Source: Betaproteobacteria bacterium (GTDB lineage: Bacteria > Pseudomonadota > Gammaproteobacteria > Burkholderiales > Rhodocyclaceae). Taken from it: a stretch of DNA of 33,033 nucleotides. The DNA is taken from the NCBI GenBank assembly GCA_009779355.1, contig WREK01000009.1, forward strand, positions 1 through 33,033. Direction: 5' to 3'. A program made the translations under genes and the position numbers. The notes below the pieces were generated by a model that saw only the letters and a list, made by a program, of their open reading frames with translations, did no database searches and was not told the DNA's origin. Within the stretch, counting starts at the first letter, position 1. Each line of letters starts with the position of its first letter. This document shows positions 25,843 to 33,033 of the stretch, piece after piece.

Positions 25843-27222
25843 TTACAGCTCTTCCAACCAACCGTTGAACCGGGCGATTTCCGCTTCGTTGAGTTCCCCT
25901 ACCAGGGAAAGGAGCCGTAGACGCGAGAGTACATAATCGAAGCGCCCGCGGTTGAGATCGCGTTTTGCAGTGGCGAGATTCTGTTCAGCGGTGAGAATGT
26001 CCAGCGTAGTGCGCGCCCCGCCCATGAACCCCTTGCGGGTAGAGGCCAGCGCCTGTTCGGCGGATTTTACCGCCTGTTCATAGGCGTGCACCCAATGCAC
26101 GCCCTGGGCAACGCCATCGAACTCTTTCCTGACCATGACGCCTATCTGGCGCCGCCCTTCTTCCAGGCGCTGGCGGTTCTTGTCCAGTTCAGCCCTGGCC
26201 TGCCGCACCTGGGACGCGGTTTCCCCTCCAGAGAAAATCGGCATCTCGAAGCGCAGGCTATACACTTTGTCTTTATATTTGGAACTCGTCTGATAGTTTG
26301 CCTGGAAAGACAATTCCTCGCTCCTGACCTGTTGGGCAACAAAATCGACCGTGGGCAGATGGCCGGATTGTGCCTTCCTGACCTGTAAACTGGCCGCTTC
26401 GACAGAAGCGCGCAAAGCGGCCAGACGGGGGTTGGCCTCTTCTGCTTTCTGTACCCAGTATTCAAAACGACCAGGGTCGGGGGAGACGAGTTCTATACGT
26501 TCAGGAGCCAGACGTGCCAACGACGCCAATGGCCGGTCAACAAAAACCTTGAGTTCGTCGCTCGCATAATTCAGTTGATATTGCTGTTCGATAGTATGGG
26601 CGGCAGCCAGATCAAGTTGAGAGCGGGCCTCATCGATATCGGTACGCGTACCCGCTCCAGTCTGGAAAGCCTTCTGGGCATAGTCCAGGTGCGTCAGATA
26701 GGCATCGCGCTGCGCTTTGGTGACTTCCAGGTTCGCTTCGGCGAGCAGGACATTAAAATATGCTTCGGAAAGCCGCGTACCCACCTGCTGCTCTGCCCAT
26801 AGCAGATCAGCTTCGGCACCTTCCACCACCGCCTGCGACTGTTTCCAGGCAACAATGGAACCGGCACGGAACACGGGCTGAGTCAGCCCCAGAGCATAAG
26901 TGTGTGTGTCGTATTTTTCAGTAGGCGGCGTGAAATGTATACCACTAAATGGGTCTGTAAATGACGGCCTGGTAATCGAATGCTTGGAACGGTTGCCGCT
27001 AAACGACATATTGGGCAACAACCGTGCCAGCGCCTGGGGCTTCGCTTCGCGGCTGGCCTGGGCGTCGGCCTGGGCACCAAGATAGGCGGCGTCGGCCCGT
27101 ATTGCCTCGCGGTACAAGCCCAACAGGTTATCGGCTTGTGCAGGCAGAGAAACCGACAATATTCCGGCTCCCATAAGCACAGTAGACAACAGAGAAACAT
27201 ATGTTTTCATTTGAGCCCTCAT
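25843..27222 (-). CDS. TolC-family outer membrane protein of type I secretion
   Basis: TolC repeats; Sec signal; adjacent HlyD and ABC genes. Confidence 0.9.
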   Translation of the reverse strand: MRAQMKTYVSLLSTVLMGAGILSVSLPAQADNLLGLYREAIRADAAYLGAQADAQASREAKPQALARLLPNMSFSGNRSKHSITRPSFTDPFSGIHFTPPTEKYDTHTYALGLTQPVFRAGSIVAWKQSQAVVEGAEADLLWAEQQVGTRLSEAYFNVLLAEANLEVTKAQRDAYLTHLDYAQKAFQTGAGTRTDIDEARSQLDLAAAHTIEQQYQLNYASDELKVFVDRPLASLARLAPERIELVSPDPGRFEYWVQKAEEANPRLAALRASVEAASLQVRKAQSGHLPTVDFVAQQVRSEELSFQANYQTSSKYKDKVYSLRFEMPIFSGGETASQVRQARAELDKNRQRLEEGRRQIGVMVRKEFDGVAQGVHWVHAYEQAVKSAEQALASTRKGFMGGARTTLDILTAEQNLATAKRDLNRGRFDYVLSRLRLLSLVGELNEAEIARFNGWLEEL

Positions 27223-28688
27223 TCTTCTTTCATGGATGATGCAATTCGTTTCAACAGGGGGTGCAGGAGATAAGTCAGCATCGATCGCTCTCCAGTGATG
27301 ACGACGACTTCCACCGGCATGCCTGCCTGCAATTGGCGTTTCCCAAGTTTTTTCATACCCTCTTCGGTGACAGACACACGCGCCAGGTAATAGGGGATAC
27401 CAGTCTGCTCGTTGACGAGCAGGTCATGGGAAATCGAAACAACTTTGCCAGGCACGACCAGCAAGGGAGAGTGCGCAAAGGAGGAAAAGCGCACGTCCGC
27501 TTCCAGCCCCGGCTGCACGCGGTCGATAAGATGCGGCGGGATATGGGTCTCCAGCAATAAAGGCTCATCCTGGGGCACGATATCCATGACTTTCTGCCCC
27601 GGCCCGATGACCCCGCCTACAGTCTGCACCGCAAGCCCCATAACCTGTCCGCTGGCTGGTGCGCGGATGACCGTGCGCGCCAGGTCGCCCTTGATTGCAT
27701 TGAAGCGTTCGCTTTCGGCATCGACCTGACCCCGCACGTCCGCCAGTTCATGGTCGACTTCTTTTCTGAATTCCTGGTTCCTTTGGATGATGCGCAACCT
27801 CGCTTCCGCCAGGGAACTCTTGGATCGATCGATATTGCCCCGCAAGTCAGATATTGCCCCCATGGTTTCGGCTTGTGTGCGCTGCAAAGACAACAGGTTG
27901 TTTCTCGGCGCATAGCCGTCACTCACCAGTTCCGTCAGCCCCCGTATCTCTTCATCAAGCAAAGTCAGTTGCAAGCGCCGGGACTCCAGCAAGCCCTGAT
28001 AGCCCGCAATACTGCCTTCCAGGCCGGAGATGGCTTCTTCTATAGCTTGGATTTCAGCCCGGAACGCCATGCGGCGGGCCGCAAACAGCCCTTCCTGATT
28101 GGCAATCAGGTCGGCAGTCAGCGGGGAGTCCTTGTCTTTGAGTAAATCGGAATGAAAACTGATGGTGTCGCTCCCGCCCTGCTCCGCCACCAACCGGGCT
28201 TCCGTCGCCCGCAGGGTGTAATAACGCTGGCGTACGCTTTCAAAATTGGCCTGTGTGGCCGCCGGGTCGATCTCCATGAGAGGATCGCCCTCCTGCACGA
28301 TTTGCCCTTCTTTCACACGTACGGACTTGACGATGCCTCCGGTGAGGTGTTGCACCGCTTTTTTCTTGGTCTCGACCGTCACCGTGCCGGAAGTTGGCAC
28401 GCCTTCATCCAGAGGCGCCAACGCTGCCCAGAGCAAAAAGCCGCCGAAACCGATTGCGAGTACGCGAAAACCCAGCCTGGCCGGCGAACGGGTATCCATG
28501 GGCAAGTCATGCGCATCCTCTACGCCACTGCCTCGTCCCGGAAGCGCAACGGGTTTGGGCCTGAGCACATTGACCAGGGCGTTCCCCGTACTGGCCGATG
28601 ACACGGTCGGAGAATCAACAGGCGGTAAAAGCATATCATCATCTTTTCCTGTATGTCTTTTGGGATTTGTCGCCTGCTCACGTGACAT
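27219..28688 (-). CDS. HlyD-family type I secretion membrane fusion protein
   Basis: Single N-terminal TM, coiled-coil region, IRAPASGQVMGL lipoyl-like motif. Confidence 0.92.
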   Translation of the reverse strand: MSREQATNPKRHTGKDDDMLLPPVDSPTVSSASTGNALVNVLRPKPVALPGRGSGVEDAHDLPMDTRSPARLGFRVLAIGFGGFLLWAALAPLDEGVPTSGTVTVETKKKAVQHLTGGIVKSVRVKEGQIVQEGDPLMEIDPAATQANFESVRQRYYTLRATEARLVAEQGGSDTISFHSDLLKDKDSPLTADLIANQEGLFAARRMAFRAEIQAIEEAISGLEGSIAGYQGLLESRRLQLTLLDEEIRGLTELVSDGYAPRNNLLSLQRTQAETMGAISDLRGNIDRSKSSLAEARLRIIQRNQEFRKEVDHELADVRGQVDAESERFNAIKGDLARTVIRAPASGQVMGLAVQTVGGVIGPGQKVMDIVPQDEPLLLETHIPPHLIDRVQPGLEADVRFSSFAHSPLLVVPGKVVSISHDLLVNEQTGIPYYLARVSVTEEGMKKLGKRQLQAGMPVEVVVITGERSMLTYLLHPLLKRIASSMKEE

Positions 28689-28694
28689 AATTGA

Positions 28695-30620
28695 TTACAC
28701 CGCCTTGAATTTGGACGTGATCGCCGATTTGACTGTGACCGCCGCGCCTGGCACAGACACCTGTCCCGTCCCGGCCATTTGTCCGGCCGCAGCAGCAGCC
28801 CCTTGGGAAGCCGTCGGCCCGGACACGGCGGCAGCCCCTTGGGAAGCCGTCGGCCCGGACACGGCGGTATAACCTGCTGTCACCCTACCCCCGCCGGACA
28901 AAACCGTGGTTGCAGACGCACTCTCCTGAGGCGACGGGTTCAATTGCGGGGGAGTTTCCAGGCGCGCCACGTTGCCCGCCTCCATGACCAGGATCCGATC
29001 CATCGCCGCCATGATCTGCGGGCGGTGGCTGATGAGCACCAGCGTTGCGCCACGCTCTTTCATAGCCAACACCGCTTGCAGCAAGGCACGATCCCCGGCA
29101 TCGTCCAAATTGGAATTCGGTTCATCGAGCACCACCAGCCGGGGGTTGCCGTAAATAGCCCGTGCCAGCCCGATGCGCTGGCGCTGACCGCCAGACAGGA
29201 AGCTGCCGCCCTCACCGATCTGCGTATCGTAACCATTCGGGAAACGCAGGATCGTTTCATGCAGGCCCGCCTGACGGCAGGCATCGATGACCAGGCCTGG
29301 CTCGATCTCGCCGAAACGAGCCACATTCTCGGCAATCGTCCCCTCAAACAGTTCCACGTCCTGCGGCAGGTAACCCAGATTCATTCCGAGTGTTGTCCGA
29401 TCCAGCACGCGGATGGGTACATCATCGAAAAGTACTTCGCCCTCCACATCCGGCCAGATGCCGAGCAGCACGCGAGCCAGCGTGGACTTACCGGAACCCG
29501 ATGGCCCTTTTACCCCAATGGCCGTACCGGCAGGTATCTTCAACGATATTCCATGCAAAATAGGTTCTGAGCGCCCAGCGGCGCTCGCGACAACGTCAGC
29601 GACTTGAATCGCTATGCCCTGCGTTTTCTCTTCCATCGGAACCGATTCGCGCTCGGGGAACATTTCGAGCGCCATTTCCAGTTCCAGGTACGCTTTTCTG
29701 GCCGTCACGACATCCTTCCAGGCTCTCATCAACGCATCCATCGGATGCGTGGCACGGGTCATCAACACACTGGCCGCAATCATCGCACCGGGTGAAATCT
29801 CACCGTAAATCACCAGTATCCCGCCTGCGGCAAGGCTTAAGGATTGCTGCAACGTGCGCACGAAACTGGTGATCGCCTGCATGCGCGTTTGTGCATCCAA
29901 CCCCCGGCGTCCCTGTGCCAACGCCATGAGATGTCGCCGCGTCCACGACCCGCGCATATTGTTGAGCATGCCCATTGATTCGACCACCGCTGCATGCCGC
30001 ATCTTGGAATTCAGGTGTTGCGCTTCTTCCTCCCTGGCCATGTCTGCCGTCTCCATCGGCTCTTCCATGACCCGCTTGGAAACCCAGGCAACCCCAAAGA
30101 GAATCAGGCAAAAGACAATCGAGAGCACGCCCAGGTATGGATGCAGGAGGAAAAGCACCGTGATGTATATCGGCGTCCAGGGTGCGTCCAGGATGGCAAA
30201 CAGTCCCGCCCCGGTCAGGAACTGGCGTAGTCTGGTGAGGCTCTTGAACAGGTGGCCGCTGTCCCCGCCCTGATTACGCATACCGAAAGCGGCGGCGAAC
30301 ACGCGCGGATTGAGCTGCATGTCCAGCCGCACACCGAGCCGCACCAGCATCCTGCCACGAACCCACTCGGAAAAACTCATCACGCCCAGGAAAAAAACCA
30401 GCATCAGCGTGACCATATAGAGCGTGACCAGGTTCATGCCGACGATCACCCTATCGAAAATCTGCAACATGTACAACGTTGGAGTAAGCATCAACAGGTT
30501 GATAAGCGCGGTAAATCCAAGCGCATAAACAAACTCACGGCGGAACGTCCACAGAAAACGGCTCAATTCGCTATGCTCGGCGAAGGAGATGAGACGCTGG
30601 AGCCATGATTGTCTTTTCAT
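28695..30620 (-). CDS. Type I secretion ABC permease/ATPase (PrtD-like), second in tandem
   Basis: Walker A GPSGSGKST, LSGGQRQRIGLARAIYG, LVVLDEPNSNLD. Confidence 0.93.
   Translation of the reverse strand: MKRQSWLQRLISFAEHSELSRFLWTFRREFVYALGFTALINLLMLTPTLYMLQIFDRVIVGMNLVTLYMVTLMLVFFLGVMSFSEWVRGRMLVRLGVRLDMQLNPRVFAAAFGMRNQGGDSGHLFKSLTRLRQFLTGAGLFAILDAPWTPIYITVLFLLHPYLGVLSIVFCLILFGVAWVSKRVMEEPMETADMAREEEAQHLNSKMRHAAVVESMGMLNNMRGSWTRRHLMALAQGRRGLDAQTRMQAITSFVRTLQQSLSLAAGGILVIYGEISPGAMIAASVLMTRATHPMDALMRAWKDVVTARKAYLELEMALEMFPERESVPMEEKTQGIAIQVADVVASAAGRSEPILHGISLKIPAGTAIGVKGPSGSGKSTLARVLLGIWPDVEGEVLFDDVPIRVLDRTTLGMNLGYLPQDVELFEGTIAENVARFGEIEPGLVIDACRQAGLHETILRFPNGYDTQIGEGGSFLSGGQRQRIGLARAIYGNPRLVVLDEPNSNLDDAGDRALLQAVLAMKERGATLVLISHRPQIMAAMDRILVMEAGNVARLETPPQLNPSPQESASATTVLSGGGRVTAGYTAVSGPTASQGAAAVSGPTASQGAAAAAGQMAGTGQVSVPGAAVTVKSAITSKFKAV
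28795..28866. repeat. Perfect 36-bp tandem repeat (2 copies) in the ABC gene 3' end
   Basis: GCAGCCCCTTGGGAAGCCGTCGGCCCGGACACGGCG at 28795 and 28831. Confidence 0.95.
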
Positions 30621-30630
30621 GATCCTGCCT

Positions 30631-32412
30631 TCATCGCGATGTCACCAATGGGTTGGTATCGGAGTGCATCCCGATCACCGGTGCGCGCGGCGCATTGACC
30701 GGCGGCCTTGCCTGCTGCGGGGCACCCCCCTGCAAGGCGGCAAGCACTTCGTTACGCGGGCCAAACGCCTTGGCTTCGCCATTGACCAGTAGCAGCGCCA
30801 AATCTGCCATAGTCAGCAAATTCTTGCGATGCGTGATGACCACGACCGTCGTGCCCTCCGTGCGCAGTGCCTGCAAGGCGTTCATCAGGGCCGTTTCCCC
30901 TGCTTCATCCAGGTTTGCGTTCGGTTCATCGAGCACCACCAGGCGAGGGGAACCGTAAACGGCCCTTGCCAGACCGATACGCTGGCGCATGCCGCCAGAG
31001 AGCCTCACGCCGTCACCACCAATCTGGGTGTTATAACCATCTGGTAGCGCCAGAATATGTTCGTGCAGCCCGGTCATCATGGCTGCAACTTTGATCTTGT
31101 CGATATCCGGTTTTCCGAAGCGGGCAATGTTCTCTGCAACCGTCCCATCGAAAAGGGCCACATCCTGCGGCAAAAACCCTATGTATGGACCCAGTTCATG
31201 CTTATCCCATGTATACACATCGACGCCGTCGAGCCGCACCGTGCCGGCCACGCAGGGCCAGACCCCCACCAGCAAGTTCGCAAGGCTGGACTTGCCCGAA
31301 GCCGACGGCCCAATGATTGCCAGCATTTTGCCTGCCGGGACATCGAAAAAAATATTGCGCACAACGGGCCTGCCCGACGGCACGCCTGGGACGCGGGCCG
31401 TCACATACTCCACCACCAACCTGCCCGACGGCGCAGGTAGCGGCAACCCTGATACAGGAACGGGAATCTTTGACAGCAATTCTTTCAAACGCAATAACGA
31501 TTCGCGCGCGTTAACCACGTTCTGCCACCCAAGGATGACCTGCGCCAGCGGAGTCAATGCCCGCCCGGCTATGATCGAGGCCATCAGGACAAGCCCCGCA
31601 GTACCTGCGAAATGCCCAGAAAGCAAAAGCCAGGCTCCCATCCCAAGCATCATCGAGCTTGAAACCATCTGCACGTATTTTGAAAGCGAACCGTATACCC
31701 CGGCACGGTCGGACGCCTGTGCCTGACAGAGCAAAAGCTCCTTTTGCTGCTTGAGCCACCGCTGGCGCAGCCCACCCGCCATCCCCATCGCCTGCACCAC
31801 CTCGCCGTTTTTCAGCGATGCTTCGACGAAGTTCTGCGCCTGACTTGACAGCATATTGGCCTTCGTCAGCGGCGAAGCGGACGATTTTTTATTGAAATAG
31901 GTAATAACTCCCTGTATGACGGCGCTCACCAACCCGAAACAGCCCAAAATCGGGTCGATCCAGAAAATCACCCCAATCAGCAGGAACGCCATCGGGATAT
32001 CCAGTATCCCTGCCATGACCTGGCTGTTGATGAACTCTCGCACGGTCATGAAATCGCGCATCCCCCGGATCCCCAGGTTGCGCGCGCCATACAGGTTCGC
32101 CCGGAATACCGCGCCGTAGATCCGCTTGCCAAGCTCCAGGTCGAGCCCCTCCGCCACCTGACGCAGCACACCTTGTCGCGCCCATTGCAACACTTCCAGA
32201 ACCACATAAGCCAGCACCAGCAGCAACGTAACCATGCCCAGCGTCATCAAACTGCGGCTGGTGACCACCCGGTCATAGACCTGAAGCATGTAGACGGAAG
32301 GCGAAAGCATCAGCGCGCCGATCACGGCACTAAATGCCGCAGCGCGTAAAAAAACTGGCTTTTGCTTGCTCAGGGCAGCCTGCACCTCGGAAACAGACGC
32401 TTCAGGACTCAT
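30631..32412 (-). CDS. Type I secretion ABC permease/ATPase (PrtD-like), first in tandem
   Basis: Walker A GPSASGKSS, LSGGMRQRIGLARAVYG, LVVLDEPNANLD; start set at MSPEASVSEVQ because the longer ORF translates a CRISPR-like repeat (FQSTPVTGRQ). Confidence 0.88.
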   Translation of the reverse strand: MSPEASVSEVQAALSKQKPVFLRAAAFSAVIGALMLSPSVYMLQVYDRVVTSRSLMTLGMVTLLLVLAYVVLEVLQWARQGVLRQVAEGLDLELGKRIYGAVFRANLYGARNLGIRGMRDFMTVREFINSQVMAGILDIPMAFLLIGVIFWIDPILGCFGLVSAVIQGVITYFNKKSSASPLTKANMLSSQAQNFVEASLKNGEVVQAMGMAGGLRQRWLKQQKELLLCQAQASDRAGVYGSLSKYVQMVSSSMMLGMGAWLLLSGHFAGTAGLVLMASIIAGRALTPLAQVILGWQNVVNARESLLRLKELLSKIPVPVSGLPLPAPSGRLVVEYVTARVPGVPSGRPVVRNIFFDVPAGKMLAIIGPSASGKSSLANLLVGVWPCVAGTVRLDGVDVYTWDKHELGPYIGFLPQDVALFDGTVAENIARFGKPDIDKIKVAAMMTGLHEHILALPDGYNTQIGGDGVRLSGGMRQRIGLARAVYGSPRLVVLDEPNANLDEAGETALMNALQALRTEGTTVVVITHRKNLLTMADLALLLVNGEAKAFGPRNEVLAALQGGAPQQARPPVNAPRAPVIGMHSDTNPLVTSR

Positions 32413-32495
32413 CAAAAACAAACTCAGGTTTGAAACCTCCCCCTTTAGGGGAACAATCTTGCTTGGGAGAGGCGTAACCTCTTTCAAGCGCTTTT

Positions 32496-32524
32496 GTCGC
32501 CCGGTCACGGGCGTGGATTGAAAC
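32496..32524 (+). repeat. Solitary type I-C-like CRISPR repeat
   Basis: GTCGCCCGGTCACGGGCGTGGATTGAAAC with CGCCCG/CGGGCG palindrome and the typical GTGGATTGAAAC end; no second copy in the window. Confidence 0.72.
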
Positions 32525-32815
32525 ATCTCGCAAAACTTGGATCCATTAAAATGTACTGACAATAGTCTCAGTTTATACGCATCTACAAAAAACAGAAAGC
32601 GCATTGAGAAAGTTGACGATTATAAGGGATGACTCGAAGCAACTTTAGCAGAGCCGGGTAAATGCTTGTCACGACGGATTTGAAGCGGAACCTGTACCCT
32701 TTGAGGAACAGTGCGCAAATTTGCCTGTTGCGTCACTACAACACTTACCAGGTACGCTGTGCGCCACTGCTCCATGATGTTCCCGGACAGGCCAACAGAT
32801 CGTGACAACCGAGCG

Positions 32816-32857
32816 TATTGACTTCGCCCCGGCTTTCAGGCCGGGGCGAAGTCAATA
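32816..32857. terminator. Strong hairpin after the RTX-type gene
   Basis: Perfect 18-bp stem TATTGACTTCGCCCCGGC-tttcag-GCCGGGGCGAAGTCAATA. Confidence 0.75.
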
Positions 32858-32859
32858 TC

Positions 32860-33033
32860 TCAGGCAACACTTCCAACCAGTTCGATGAGTTCCTGTTGGT
32901 TACACATGAACCCGTCGGCAAACTCGAAGCGTTCCACCTGGCAGGATTTGCCGTAGAAATGATCCTTCAACACCAGGCTGGTGCCTGCAAAGTAGATTTC
33001 AAGGTTGTTCCCAACCTTGCGCAGTTCGGTCAC
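32860..33033 (-). CDS. 3' end of an RTX/haemolysin-type calcium-binding related protein (truncated by the window), likely T1SS substrate
   Basis: Open minus-strand frame from the edge: VTELRKVGNNLEIYFAGTSLVLKDHFYGKSCQVERFEFADGFMCNQQELIELVGSVA*; LVLKDHFYG...VERFEFADG resembles the HCBP-related domain (PF06594). Confidence 0.7.
   Translation of the reverse strand: MTELRKVGNNLEIYFAGTSLVLKDHFYGKSCQVERFEFADGFMCNQQELIELVGSVA

Noticed and set aside
32496-32524. CRISPR array
   Set aside because: Only one repeat and no spacer/repeat periodicity; reported as a solitary repeat only
32412-32604. Extended N-terminus of the first ABC protein (MRFLFFVDAYK...)
   Set aside because: The extension translates the CRISPR-like repeat as FQSTPVTGRQ, a typical mis-annotation signature; internal MSPEAS start preferred

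Overview
The window looks like part of a betaproteobacterial-type genome (inference from gene content only). From left to right: (1) a PEP-CTERM protein gene next to three diverged copies of an upstream block; (2) a complete minus-strand clade II (Sec-type) nitrous oxide reductase cluster, nosZ - two c-type cytochromes - nosB-like - nosD - nosG - nosH - nosF - nosL - nosY - tlpA-like, preceded by a NarL-type response regulator and a sensor kinase whose sensor domain carries a c-type heme motif (CLDCH); (3) an accessory region (~14.5-23.5 kb) with a small hydrophobic peptide ORF behind a near-perfect Shine-Dalgarno, a 957-aa two-hydrolase effector-like protein followed by two coupled Sec-signal proteins (candidate effector/immunity module with a base-composition break inside the effector ORF), about 1.5 kb of very structured DNA with no convincing gene (two long inverted repeats, eleven 10-bp units in register, a 126-bp tandem duplication, about a dozen consecutive short hairpins), and two tyrosine recombinases flanking an excisionase-like HTH gene; (4) a radical SAM / UbiA prenyltransferase pair; (5) a type I secretion operon with two tandem ABC ATPases, HlyD and TolC, with the 3' end of an RTX-type substrate gene running off the right edge (absent from the ORF track) and a solitary type I-C-like CRISPR repeat just upstream of the first ABC gene. 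The most novel parts are the structured block at 19.7-21.1 kb and the effector module at 15.6-19.6 kb. All assignments come from reading motifs; no database search was run.
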